In this document: positions 10,148 to 21,000 of the stretch, in pieces | How positions within the stretch are numbered: position 1 is the first letter of the stretch | Layout: every line of letters begins with the position of its first letter | DNA from: Acidobacteriota bacterium | GTDB lineage: Bacteria; Acidobacteriota; Terriglobia; Acidiferrales; UBA7541 | Direction of reading: 5' to 3' | DNA length: 43,561 nt | NCBI GenBank assembly: GCA_013286165.1 | Contig: JABDGF010000014.1 | Location: forward strand, 1-43,561 | Notes under the pieces: generated by a model | Database searches by the model: none | What the model was told of the DNA's origin: nothing | What the model saw: the letters and a program-made list of their open reading frames with translations, nothing else | Program-made: the position numbers and the translations under genes

Positions 10148-11023
10148 ATGAGCAACGAGCATCGAGCCTCGAACGCAGACCGCAACGGTATCGTGATGCC
10201 GCAGCCGACGGCGTGGCCTATCACGCTGGCCTTCGGATTCATGCTGCTCATGGCGGGTCTCGTTACCAACGCCGCAGTCAGCGTGCTTGGCGCGATTCTG
10301 ATGGTCGCAGGTTGCGTTGGCTGGTTCCGCGACGTGCTGCCACACGAGAAGCACGTCGTTATTCCCTGCGAAATAGTAGAAGCTGTGCCTGCGCAGACGC
10401 AGCGCGCGCAAGTGAAAGTGTTTGATCTCGCGCCCGAGCATGCCCGCGCGTTCCTGCCGATCACCTACTACCCGATTTCTGCCGGCATCAAAGGGGGCCT
10501 CGCCGGCTCCGTCGCGATGGCTGTGCTCGCCGTCGCCTACGGCGTGATCAAGCAGGGCAGCATCTGGTATCCAATCAACCTGCTTTCCGCGGCGATTTAT
10601 TCGCAGTCGATTCAGTTCGGCACCGAATCGCTCAAGACATTTCACCTCAATAGCTTCCTCGTCGCCTGCGTAATCCACCTGATCACGTCTTTGCTCGTCG
10701 GCTTGCTGTACGGCGCGATGCTTCCGATGATTCCGCGCCGCCCGATTCTGCTCGGCGGCATCATTGCGCCGATTTTGTGGTCTGGACTTCTTTATACAGC
10801 GCTCGGGATCATCAACCCGCTGCTCGACAAAAAAATCGACTGGCTGTGGTTCGTCATTTCGCAATTTGGTTTCGGCATCGTTGCCGGCCTGGTGGTCTCG
10901 CGGCAAGACAAAGTCTTCACCCAGCAAAACATACCTTTCGCGCTCCGCGCCGGAATTGAAGTGCCGGGCGCGATGCGCGAACGAATCGGTGGAAGCTCTC
11001 CCGACGAGGACGGCCGGCGATGA
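10148..11023 (+). CDS. Membrane protein of unknown function within the cox-bc operon
   Basis: I do not recognise a named family. The protein has about seven hydrophobic segments: two near residues 20-58, then one each near 120, 140, 175-200, 205-230 and 240-260, with charged termini. A cytoplasmic or periplasmic segment of about 60 residues between the first pair and the rest contains HEKHVVIPCEIVEAVPAQTQ. There are no CxxCH or metal motifs. ATG 10148 is preferred over TTG 10142 because GAGGA at 10133-10137 is well placed for it. Its stop overlaps the next start (ATGA at 11020). Its position between the oxidase and bc genes suggests a role in assembling or holding together the supercomplex; this is inference. 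Confidence 0.85.
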   Translation: MSNEHRASNADRNGIVMPQPTAWPITLAFGFMLLMAGLVTNAAVSVLGAILMVAGCVGWFRDVLPHEKHVVIPCEIVEAVPAQTQRAQVKVFDLAPEHARAFLPITYYPISAGIKGGLAGSVAMAVLAVAYGVIKQGSIWYPINLLSAAIYSQSIQFGTESLKTFHLNSFLVACVIHLITSLLVGLLYGAMLPMIPRRPILLGGIIAPILWSGLLYTALGIINPLLDKKIDWLWFVISQFGFGIVAGLVVSRQDKVFTQQNIPFALRAGIEVPGAMRERIGGSSPDEDGRR

Positions 11024-11775
11024 ACGTCTCGCGCGCCTTTTTCGCCATCGCCGCTTTCGGTGCGATGCTGGCGGCCTCCGGCTGTACGAGCCTGCCTGGC
11101 AAGCCGAGCGCGGATTCCATTCCTGTGCAGCCCGAGAATGTCGTTAATTTCGACGCGCTCTACGCGCAAAATTGCGCCGGATGCCACGGCGTCGGCGGTA
11201 AAGGCGGCATCGCGATTGGCCTCTCTGACCCTGCCTATCTTGGAATCGCGGACGACGCTGTGATTCGCAAAGTGACTGCAAACGGCGTGGCAGGCACCGC
11301 GATGCCCGCCTTCGCGCAATCCGCAGGCGGCCTGCTCACGGACGCGCAGGTCGATGCCATCGTCACCGGAATTCGCACGCGCTGGGGCAAGCAAGGCGGC
11401 GCGGGAGCGTTGCAGAATCCGCCTCCGTACTCGGCGTCGGCCGCCGGAAATGCAGAGCATGGCGCGGAAGTCTTCGCGACGTTCTGCTCCACATGTCACG
11501 GCGCAGGCGGGAAAGGAAACGCGAGTGCGAGTTCGATCGTCGACCCGGCGTATCTCTCGCTCGTGAGTGATCAGGATTTGCGCACCACGGCAATCGCGGG
11601 CCGCGCCGACATCGGCTCGCCGAATTTTTGCGGCGATGTGGCGGGGAAGTGCATGACGGCACAAGAAGTCACCGACGTGGTCGCGTGGCTCGCCTCGCAA
11701 CGCGTTGAAACTCCGGGCCAACCGTATCCCAACGCCGCACCCGGCGGCCCAGAGAAGAGCGGAGCTACGAAATGA
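11020..11775 (+). CDS. Diheme cytochrome c lipoprotein
   Basis: Periplasmic electron carrier with two c-type heme sites: CAGCHG near residue 53 and CSTCHG near residue 160. A Met ligand candidate for the first is in GTAMPAF. The N-terminus is a lipoprotein signal (AIAAFGAMLAASGC) with lipidated Cys near residue 22, so it is probably tethered to a membrane. Two tandem class I cytochrome c domains are joined by a Pro-rich linker (QNPPPYSAS). In the second domain FCGDVAGKCMTAQEV carries a Cys pair that may be a disulfide. It overlaps its neighbours by four bases on each side (ATGA). It probably carries electrons from the bc part to the oxidase. Confidence 0.93.
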   Translation: MNVSRAFFAIAAFGAMLAASGCTSLPGKPSADSIPVQPENVVNFDALYAQNCAGCHGVGGKGGIAIGLSDPAYLGIADDAVIRKVTANGVAGTAMPAFAQSAGGLLTDAQVDAIVTGIRTRWGKQGGAGALQNPPPYSASAAGNAEHGAEVFATFCSTCHGAGGKGNASASSIVDPAYLSLVSDQDLRTTAIAGRADIGSPNFCGDVAGKCMTAQEVTDVVAWLASQRVETPGQPYPNAAPGGPEKSGATK

Positions 11776-12317
11776 GCGACCAGAATTCACTTTCGCGCCG
11801 CGCCGCGCTGACAAAAATCGCTTTTGCGTTCAACGCTGTCGTCGGGGCCGTCCTGGCCGTTCCCGTGATCGGCTACTTGCTCTCGCCGATGGTCCGCGCA
11901 CGTAAGAACGGTTACTCGTCATGGTTCGCGCTCGGTGACGTGACAAAATTTCCTGCCGGCCAAACGCGCCTCGCCACCTACCGAAATCCCATCTCGAGTG
12001 CGTGGGACGGACAAACAGCAGACATCGCCTGCTGGGTGCGCAACATCGACGGCAGCCAGTTTCAGGTGTTCGCCGTGAACTGCGCGCACCTCGGATGCCC
12101 GGTACGCTGGTTCCCGCAGTCCGGCCTTTTCATGTGCCCGTGCCACGGCGGCGCGTATTACGAAGACGGCTCGCGCGCCTCAGGTCCGCCCGAGCGCGGC
12201 CTTTTCACCTACAACCACAAAATCGAAAAGGGCGAGCTGTGGATTGACGCCGGATCGTTGCCCACGCCCGGCGGCAGCGCCTTCAACATTTTGAACAATG
12301 GAAAACGATGCGCCTGA
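11772..12317 (+). CDS. qcrA: Rieske 2Fe-2S protein of the cytochrome bc complex
   Basis: Takes electrons from quinol and hands them to cytochrome c. The cluster-binding motifs CAHLGC (near residue 98) and CPCHGG (near residue 118) give the two Cys and two His ligands plus the two disulfide Cys. The N-terminus has a twin-arginine signal-anchor (SLSRRAALTKIAFAFN), then a hydrophobic helix, as usual for Rieske proteins exported folded by Tat. 181 residues. It overlaps the cytochrome c gene by four bases and the cytochrome b gene by ten bases, so translation is tightly coupled. Confidence 0.95.
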   Translation: MSDQNSLSRRAALTKIAFAFNAVVGAVLAVPVIGYLLSPMVRARKNGYSSWFALGDVTKFPAGQTRLATYRNPISSAWDGQTADIACWVRNIDGSQFQVFAVNCAHLGCPVRWFPQSGLFMCPCHGGAYYEDGSRASGPPERGLFTYNHKIEKGELWIDAGSLPTPGGSAFNILNNGKRCA

Positions 12318-13798
12318 TCTCACAAATCGGTGAATGGTTCGACGCGCGCCTGCAGATCGCCGCCGATCTACGCGAGACGATGGACCATCCCGTCCCGAAA
12401 AGCGCGGCCAGCTGGTTCTATGTCTTCGGCAGCGGCGCCCTCGTGATCTTCGGGCTGCAAGTCGTCACCGGAATTTTGCTCGCGCTGCTCTATGTTCCGT
12501 CGGCGGGTGAAGCCTGGAATAGTCTGCAGGCGCTGAATCACAACGTGACGATGGGCTGGTTTCTGCGTGGCATGCACGGATGGGGATCGAATTTCATGGT
12601 CGCCATTGTGCTGCTGCACATGGTGCAGGTCTTCCTCTTCGGCGCGTACAAATTCCCGCGTGAACTCACATGGGTCGTCGGAATTTGCCTGCTGCTCATG
12701 ACGCTCGGCATGGCGTTCACCGGCCAGGTGCTCCGCTTCGACCAGGACGCCTACTGGGGCCTCGGCATTGGCGCATCCATCGCCAGTCGCGTGCCGATCA
12801 TGGGACCACAAATTGTCCATTTGATGTTAGGCGGCCCAATCATCGCCGGCGCCACGCTTTCGCGATTTTTCGCGCTGCACGTTTTCGTGATTCCCGGCAC
12901 GCTCATCGGCCTCGTCGGCCTGCATCTCCTCATGGTCCTCAAGCTCGGCATCAACGAGTGGCCGATGCCCGGCCGCGTCGTCCGCCGCGCGACGTACCTC
13001 AAGGAATACAAAGAGCTCGTGCACAACGACGGCGAGCCTTTCGTGCCGTACGCGATCTGGAAAGACGTTTTCTTCGCGGGAATTTTGATTGCCTGCGTCG
13101 TGCTGTGCGCGGCGTACTTCGGTCCGTTCGGGCCGACCGGCCGCCCCGATCCCACCAACATCCAGGCGATCCCGCGCCCCGATTATTTCTTCCTGTGGCT
13201 CTACGCATTGCTCGCGCTGCTTCCGCCGGAAATGGAAACGCCCGCGCTGCTCATCGGCCCCGTCGTCGTGCTCGGCGGTTTGCTTTTGATGCCGTTCTTC
13301 TTCGGCGAAGGCGAAAAGAGCTGGAAACGCCGCCCAGTCGCGGTGATTTCCGTGCTGCTGATCGCCGTCGCGCTCGGCACCTTCACGCATTTGTCGAGCT
13401 ACACGCCGTGGAGCCCGATCATGGACGCGTGGAGCGGCGAGCCAATTCCGCCAAGCGATCTTGCGCATCGCTCCGCGCTCGAACGCCAAGGCGCGCTCGT
13501 CTTTCAGGAAAAGCAGTGTCACAACTGCCATTCGCTGGGCAACGAAGGCGGCATGCGCGGCCCCGCGCTCGATTCCGTCGCGACGCGCCTCACGCAAGAT
13601 CAGTTGATTCGCCAGGTGATTCAGGGCGGCGGCAACATGCCCGCGTACGGAAAAAATCTCAGCCCCGCGCAAACCACAGCCCTCGTCGCGTTTCTCGAAA
13701 CGCTCAGGCCCGAAGGCCAAGCGCCTGCACGAAATGCCGCGCTTGCAGACGAGGGAACTGCGTCCGCGCCAGCGAGCGCAACGACGCCGAAGAAGTAA
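12308..13798 (+). CDS. qcrB: Cytochrome b of the bc complex with fused C-terminal cytochrome c domain
   Basis: Quinol-oxidising membrane subunit. The first part carries the cytochrome b helices with heme ligands in GMHGWGSN and VLLHMVQVF (helix B) and in FALHVFVIPG and GLVGLHLLMV (helix D). The second part (from about residue 240) corresponds to the subunit IV-like half, with PDYFFLWLYALLALLPPE, close to the quinol-site PEWY block. From about residue 385 a soluble cytochrome c domain follows with CHNCHS and the Met ligand region GGNMPAYGKN. The Ala/Pro-rich end is a disordered tail. Fusion of b, subunit IV and cytochrome c explains why no separate cytochrome c1 gene is present. Confidence 0.94.
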   Translation: MRLISQIGEWFDARLQIAADLRETMDHPVPKSAASWFYVFGSGALVIFGLQVVTGILLALLYVPSAGEAWNSLQALNHNVTMGWFLRGMHGWGSNFMVAIVLLHMVQVFLFGAYKFPRELTWVVGICLLLMTLGMAFTGQVLRFDQDAYWGLGIGASIASRVPIMGPQIVHLMLGGPIIAGATLSRFFALHVFVIPGTLIGLVGLHLLMVLKLGINEWPMPGRVVRRATYLKEYKELVHNDGEPFVPYAIWKDVFFAGILIACVVLCAAYFGPFGPTGRPDPTNIQAIPRPDYFFLWLYALLALLPPEMETPALLIGPVVVLGGLLLMPFFFGEGEKSWKRRPVAVISVLLIAVALGTFTHLSSYTPWSPIMDAWSGEPIPPSDLAHRSALERQGALVFQEKQCHNCHSLGNEGGMRGPALDSVATRLTQDQLIRQVIQGGGNMPAYGKNLSPAQTTALVAFLETLRPEGQAPARNAALADEGTASAPASATTPKK

Positions 13799-13803
13799 CC
13801 CCG

Positions 13804-14670
13804 GTGACGCCCGAACTCCAAACCGCGTTGCACTCCTGGTCGCCTCCGATCGGCGTGAACGTCGCGATCGTCCTTTCATTCTTCATTTATATTCGCGGCT
13901 GGCTGCGCATCCGCCGCACCGGCGCGGACGCTTTGCCCGCTTCTAGCCTCGCCGCATTCGCGTGCGGAATGTTCGCGCTGTGGCTCGCCATCGGTTCGCC
14001 GCTCGAGGCGCTCGACGATTCGTCGCTCTTCGCGCACATGGTGCAGCACCTGCTGCTGATGCTCGCCGCTCCGCCGCTCATCCTGCTCGGTGCTCCGGCC
14101 CTACCGTTTCTCCACGGCTTGCCGTCCTGGTTCGTTCGCGTGCCGCTCGGAACATTTCTCCGCTCACGCGCCGCGCAGAAATTTGGCGAATTCATCACCG
14201 AACCGCTCTTCTGCTGGCTCGCCGCGATCGTCGTTATGATCGGCTGGCACGTCCCGGCGGCGTTCGAACTCGCGCTCCGCTCCGACGGCTGGCACGAAAT
14301 CGAGCACGCCTGTTTTTTTCTCACGTCGATTTTGTTCTGGTGGCCCGTCGTGCAGCCGTGGCCGAGCGTCCCGCGATGGCCGCGCTGGACGATGCCGCTC
14401 TACCTGCTTCTCGGCATGATCGCCGGCAGCGCCGTCTCGGCCTACATGGTCTTCTCCGAAACTGTCCTTTACCTTTCGTATCAGCAAGCGACGCGAATCT
14501 TCCCCCTCTCGCCGATCGACGACCAGGCCGCCGCCGGCGGTTTGATGTGGTTCGCGATGACCATTGCGTTCCTCGTCCCCGCAGTCGTCATCATGATTCG
14601 TTATCTTTCTCCAGCGCGCCCACGCGCAGCCGCTCATCGAGTCGCAGCGACAAGCCTTCGTGCCTCGTGA
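13804..14670 (+). CDS. ctaG: Cytochrome c oxidase assembly protein of the CtaG (caa3) type
   Basis: Polytopic membrane protein of the caa3_CtaG family (PF09678), involved in oxidase maturation, probably copper delivery. About seven helices in 288 residues. Family blocks are FAHMVQHLLLMLAAPPLILLG with its conserved HxxQH, and the later WHVPAAFELALRSDGWHEIEH (here quoted in part: WHVPAAFE, WHEIEH), then FFLTSILFWWPV. The GTG start at 13804 lies five bases after the cytochrome b stop. The same frame is open for a further 1.1 kb upstream, but that upstream part is an antiframe of cytochrome b and is not coding. Last gene of the respiratory operon. Confidence 0.92.
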   Translation: MTPELQTALHSWSPPIGVNVAIVLSFFIYIRGWLRIRRTGADALPASSLAAFACGMFALWLAIGSPLEALDDSSLFAHMVQHLLLMLAAPPLILLGAPALPFLHGLPSWFVRVPLGTFLRSRAAQKFGEFITEPLFCWLAAIVVMIGWHVPAAFELALRSDGWHEIEHACFFLTSILFWWPVVQPWPSVPRWPRWTMPLYLLLGMIAGSAVSAYMVFSETVLYLSYQQATRIFPLSPIDDQAAAGGLMWFAMTIAFLVPAVVIMIRYLSPARPRAAAHRVAATSLRAS

Positions 14671-15008
14671 ATCGATTAAACATCGAATTCAACACCCGCC
14701 GGGTCAACTCGTAGTCAAACTTCACTTCGTTCAGTGTTTCGCTGTATAGCTCACTCCCGCTCCCTCCGTCGTACAATTCCAAGACGATGAAAATGATACG
14801 GTTCCGCCGCCGCGACGCGTACGATAGCTCCAGTAATCACCCTATGGGTTGCGCACAGATCGGCGCGAGAAGTCTTCATTTTTCACCGCATTTACCGGCG
14901 AGCAAGCCTGCCTCTTTCGAGCACTTCGGAATACGCCAGAACCAGCTTTAAGTTTTCCCGATCCGTTTCGAGTTCCATTGCGACTTGTGTGGCTGAACAC
15001 GACGCTCA
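14671..15008. other. Intergenic region between the respiratory operon and the glucan synthase gene
   Basis: This stretch has lower GC than its surroundings and should hold the end of the respiratory transcript and the promoter of the giant downstream gene. I see no strong GC hairpin followed by a T-run and no convincing -35/-10 pair. A 63-codon minus-strand frame with a TTG start (14782 to 14591) runs back into ctaG; it has ordinary amino acid composition but no ribosome site, and I do not call it a gene. Confidence 0.5.
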
Positions 15009-18000
15009 ATGACCAAGCCCATTACTCCCGTTCCCATACCCGGCGAGCCCGAAGAGCCGATCCGCGCCGAGCTTTTTAGCCCGGAGCGCCTCGAGCAGCA
15101 CGGCGAAAGCCTCGCCGCCGCGCAAACGGTCTCGACTCCGATCGACGCCGGCCGCCCGCTGATTCCGCGCGTGCTCGAAAACGGCCGCGTCCTGCTCGAG
15201 TATTACCGCTCTACCGCCGAAGCGATCCAGCACGATCAATCCATTACGCCCGCCGCCGAATGGCTCGTCGATAATTTCTACATCGTGGAAGAGCAGCTCC
15301 GCGAAATTCGCGACGACTTGCCGGCCGGCTACTACCGCAAGCTTCCGAAATTGAACGAAGGCCACCTCGAAGGTTTTCCGCGTGTCTTTGGAGTCGCGTG
15401 GGCCTACGTCGCACATACGGACAGCCGCTTCGATCCGGAGATGCTGGGCAACTTCGTTTCGGCGTACCAGCGCGTGCAGCCGCTCACGATTGGTGAACTC
15501 TGGGCCGTCGCCATCACGCTCCGCGTCGTGTTGGTCGAAAATTTACGCCGCATCGCCGAACGCCTCGTCCGCAATCGCCAGGCGCGCGTCGAAGCCGACC
15601 TGCTCGCCGACAAAGTCCTCGGTACCGCCGGCCAGACGCAAGTTCCGGCTGAGGTGCTCGTAAAGGATTACGAAAATCGCAAACTCGACCGCGCCTTCGC
15701 CGTGCAGCTGGTCCAGCGCCTTCGCGACGTGGATCCCAAAGTCGCGCCAATTCTGCTTTGGCTGGATAAGACCCTAGCCGCGCAGGGCACTACGAGCGAC
15801 GAAATCGTCCGCGCCGAGCATCAGGACCAAGCCGCCACCACCGTCACCGTCCGCAACATCATCACCAGCATGCGGCTGATGATCACCTTCGACTGGCAGA
15901 CTTTCTTCGAAAGCATCAGCCTGGTGGACGACATTCTGCGCGAAGGCAGCACCTTCGCCGAGATGGATTTCTCCACGCGCGACTACTACCGCCACGCGAT
16001 CGAAGATCTTTCGCGTGGCTCAAAATTTTCCGAGCCCGAAGTCGCTCAACGCGCCGTCAATCGCGCTCACAATGCGCAAGGCCGCCGCGGGCCAAAAGGC
16101 GAACCGCTCGAGAGCCGTCAATTCGATCCCGGCTACTACCTGATTTCCCACGGTCGCATCGAATTCGAAAAAGAACTCGGATTCAAAATATCCTGGCGAC
16201 GCGGGCTGCTGCGAAGTTATGTCCGCGGCGCCGCCGCCGGTTACCTCGGCACGATTCTGCTTCTCACCATCGCCGTTCTCGCGCTGCCGCTTCTGCACGC
16301 TTCTGAACAGGGCACCAGTTGGAAGCTACTCGTGGTGATGGCGCTGCTCGCTTCGATTCCCGCGTCGGACCTCGCCATCTCGCTCGTCAATCGCGCCGTC
16401 ACCGACCTTCTCGGCCCGCGCACTCTCGCGCGCCTCGAACTGAAAGACGGCGTGCCCGAATCGCTTCGCACCATCGTCGTCGTGCCGATGCTGCTCACTT
16501 CCGCCAAGACGATCAAGGCGCAGGCCGAGCATCTCGAAGTTCACTACCTCGCGAATCCCGATGGCGATCTGCGCTTTGCCATTCTCTCGGACTGGCTCAA
16601 CGCGCCTGCCGAGTCTGCGCCCGGCGACGAAGAACTTCTGAGCGCCGCAACCGCCGCGATCGCCGATCTCAACGAGAAGCACGGTCTGCCCGCAGGTGAA
16701 GGTGATCGTTTCTTCCTGCTGCATCGCAAACGCACATGGAATCCGCAAGAGCAGGAATGGATGGGCTGGGAGCGCAAGCGCGGCAAGCTCCACGAATTGA
16801 ATCAGCTGCTTCGCGGCTCAACGACCACCAACTTTTTGCCGATCGCCGGGAAGGCGCCTCAACTTCCGGCAGGCATCAAGTATGTGATCACGCTCGATGC
16901 GGACACGCGCCTGCCCCGCGGCGCTACCAGCCGCCTCGTCGGCACGATGGCGCACCCGCTCAATTTGCCGAAGTACGATCCTTCGCAGGGCCGCATTGTC
17001 GAAGGCTATTCGATCGTCCAGCCGCGCATCACGCCCACTCTGCCCACCGATCGTGAAGGCTCGCTCTTCCAGCGGATTTTCTCAGGTCCGGCTGGCATCG
17101 ATCCATACGCGTCGGCCGTCTCAGACGTTTATCAAGATTTGTTCCGCGAAGGTTCGTACACCGGCAAGGGAATCTACGACGTCGATGCCTTCGAATCCGC
17201 GCTCGACGGCAAGGTTCGCGAGAACACGCTACTCAGCCACGACCTCTTCGAGGGAATTTTTGCGCGCGCGGCTCTAGCTTCCGACATCGAACTTTTCGAC
17301 GAATATCCATCGCACTACGAAGTCGCCGCCTCCCGCGCGCACCGCTGGATTCGTGGCGATTGGCAGCTTCTCCCCTGGATCTTCGGCAAGGGAGGCTTGC
17401 CAGCCGATCAAGCTCGCAACATCCACATCCCGATCATCAGTCGCTGGAAAATGTTCGACAATCTGCGGCGCTCGCTCTCCGCTCCATCGATGTTTCTCAC
17501 GCTCCTTGCCGCGTGGCTGATTCCGCAGTTGAGTCCGTGGGCGTGGACGCGCTTCATCCTCACCACGATCTCGATTCCGTCGCTCATTTCGTTTCTCGTC
17601 GGACTGAATCCACGGCTCGGCGGAATTTCCAAACGCAGCCACATCCGCAACGTTCTGTCCGACCTCTATCTAGGCCTCACGCAGATCGGCATCACCGTCA
17701 CCATGCTCGCGTTTCAAGCGTGGCTCTCGGCAGACGCAATCGGCCGCACGCTCGTTCGGCTCTGGTTCACGCACAAACACATGCTCGAATGGACCACGGC
17801 CGCGCAAGCCTCGCGTGCGGCCGACCTGAAATTCTTCGGCATCTACCGCCGCATGATCTCCAGCGTCGTGCTCGCCATCCTCGTGTTTCTCGCGGTGTTT
17901 TACCTCCGGCCGCACGCGCTTTGGGCCGCAGTGCCATTCATCGCGGTGTGGATCGCAGCGCCGGGCGTCGCGCGCTGGATCAGCATGCCTCCCAAGCTGC

Positions 18001-21000
18001 CGGAGGTCGAGCCGCTCGTCGAACCGGATGCCAAAGTTCTGCGCACCATCGCGCGCGCCACTTGGCGCTACTTCGAAACCTTTGTCACCGCCGAAGACAA
18101 TTTCCTTCCGCCCGACAATTTCCAGGAAGACCCCAAGCCCGTCGTCGCGCACCGCACTTCGCCCACGAATATCGGTCTCTACCTGCTCTCCGCTCTGTGC
18201 GCGCGCGACCTTGGTTGGTGCGGCGCCATCGAAGTCGTCGATCGCCTCGAAGACAGCTTCCGCACGCTTGGCAAGCTCGAAGCTTACAAGGGCCATCTCT
18301 ACAACTGGTACGACACGCGCGATCTGCGTCCTCTCGATCCCAAATACGTCTCGAGCGTCGATAGCGGCAATCTCGCCGGAAACCTCATCGTCATCGCCAA
18401 CGGTTGCCGCGAGCTGATTCGAAAGCCGTGGGATGGTAAGTGCATGCTCGAAGGTCTCGAAGACAACGTGCATTTGCTTCGTGACGCGATGGCGCGCATT
18501 GACGACACCAAGCGCACCCACACCGTCACACGCAAGCAACTCAGCAACGCGACCGACGCCTTCGCCACACTGCTTTCGCCCGTTCCACAAAACGCTACCG
18601 AATGGGCCACGCGGTTCGTTGAGCTGCACGACCGCCTGAAAAATCTTGCGGACATCGGCCAAACCTTCGCGCAAGAAGCCGGAAATTCGCCCGACGCCGA
18701 GTTGCAGGCTTGGACCGAAGCCGCGCGCAATTGCGTTGAGAGCCATCTCCGCGACGCACGCATCGCAATCCCTTGGCTGCGCCTGAGCCCCGCGGAAGTT
18801 CACTCGCTCGGCGAACGGCACGTGCGCAACACCGCCGAATGGGCCGCGCTCGCGCCGTTCTTCGAAAAATTGCCGTCTCCCGAAGCCGCGCTCGATCGTT
18901 TTGAAGCCGCTGCCCGCGCCCTAGCGGACGTTCGTGCGAAAGCGATCCAGGAAAACTCGAACGATCCCGACCTCATACCGCATATTGACTCACTCATCGA
19001 TGCGCTGAACGGCGCATCCGCGGACGCATCAGCGCTCGTGAAGCGCCTCTCCGCCATCGCGGCAACGTCGAAGAAAATGTTCGATGAGATGGACTTCACT
19101 TTTCTCTACGACACGCCCCGCAAGCTCTTCGCGATCGGCTTCCGCGGCACAGACGGCGCGCTCGATCCAAACTGTTACGACTTGCTCGCCTCCGAGGCGC
19201 GCCTCACCAGTTTCATCGCGATCGCCAAGGGCGACGTGCCTTCCGCGCACTGGTTCAAGCTCGGTCGCGCTCTCACGCCCGTCGGCCGCGGCTCAGCGCT
19301 GATTTCTTGGTCCGGCTCGATGTTCGAATACCTCATGCCGGCGCTCGTGATGCGTTCGCCCGCGAACAGCCTGCTAACGCAAACCTACGAACAGGTTGTT
19401 TACCGCCAGATCGAATACGGCAACGAGCGCGGCGTTCCTTGGGGAATTTCCGAATCGGCCTACAACGCTCGCGACATCGACTTCACCTATCAATATTCGA
19501 GCTTCGGCGTGCCCGGCCTCGGCCTCAAACGCGGCCTCATCGAAGACCTCGTCATCGCGCCCTACGCCACCGCGCTCGCCACGATGATCGAGCCCGCCGA
19601 CGCCGTGAAAAATTTTGCACGCATCGCCGAAGCGGGCGGCCGCGGATTCTACGGCTTCTACGAATCGCTCGATTACACGGGAAGCCGCTTGCCGGAAGGG
19701 AAGTCCGTCGCCGTTGTGAAAGCGTACATGGCGCATCACCAGGGCATGTCTGTGGTTGCGTGCGCCAACGTGCTTACCGACGGCGCGACGCAGGCTCGCT
19801 TTCACGTCGAGCCGATCGTGCAGGCCACCGCGCTTCTCTTGCAGGAGCGCACACCGCGCGACACTCTGGTCGCTCGTCCGCGCGCCGAAGAAGTTTCCGC
19901 TGCCACGAAAGTGCGCATGTACGTTCCGCCCGTCGTTCGCCGCTTCACCAACGTGAACGAATCGACGCCGCGCACGCAACTCCTTTCCAATGGCCGCTAC
20001 TCCGTAATGCTTACGTCGGCGGGCTCGGGCTACAGTCGCTGGCACGATATTGCCGTCACTCGCTGGCGCGAAGACGCGACGCGCGATTGCTGGGGCCAGT
20101 ACGTTTTCCTTCGCGATGTGCAAACCGGCGCCGTCTGGTCCGCCGGTTATCAGCCCACCGGCGCGGAACCGGACTCCTACGAAGCCACGTTCTACGAAGA
20201 CCACGCCGAGATCATCCGCCGCGACCGCTCGATCACCACATCGCTCGACGTCTTGGTTTCTCCTGAAGACGACGCCGAAGTCCGACGCATCTCGATCAGC
20301 AATCTCGGCGTTCGCTCACGCGACATTCAAGTCACCTCCTACGCCGAACTTTCGCTCACCTCGCAAGCTGCGGACGTCGCGCATCCCGCGTTCGCGAATC
20401 TTTTTGTCGAAACCGAGTTCGTGCCGCAGGTCGCAGCGCTCGTCGCCACGCGCCGCAAACGATCGGACGACGAGCCGCCCGTATGGGCCGCGCACACGAT
20501 GGTTGTTGATGGTGAATCGGTCGGCGATCTCCAATACGAAACCGATCGCGCCAATTTTGTCGGCCGCGCGCGCAGCTTGCTCGATCCGGTCTCGGTGATC
20601 GACGGCCGCCCGCTCTCGAACACCGTCGGCCCCGTGCTCGATCCGATCATCAGCCTGCGCCGCACCGTTCGCATCCCGCCGGGTTACACGGTGCACATCG
20701 TCTTCTCCACGATCGTTGCCGCCGAGCGCGAAGCCGTCCTCGAGCTCGCCGACAAGTACCGCGACCCTCGCATTTTCGACCGCACCTCCACGCTCGCATG
20801 GACGCAATCGCAAGTGCAGCTTCACCACCTGAGCATCACGCCAGAGGAAGCTCACGTTTTCCAGCGACTCGCCAACGCCATGCTGTATCCCGACCCGATG
20901 CTTCGCCCGCCGTCCGACGTGCTCGCGCAAACGAATCTCGAAATCAACACACTTTGGTCGCAGGGAATCTCAGGCGATCTGCCGATCGTGCTCGCGCGCA

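Noticed and set aside
12670-13803. Long open frame upstream of and continuous with ctaG
   Set aside because: It lies in another frame of the well-supported cytochrome b gene and has Arg/Ala/Pro-rich antiframe composition. Only the part from GTG 13804 shows CtaG features.
14591-14782. 63-codon minus-strand frame overlapping the end of ctaG
   Set aside because: The composition is plausible for a protein, but the start is TTG without a ribosome site and no family is recognised. Not enough support.
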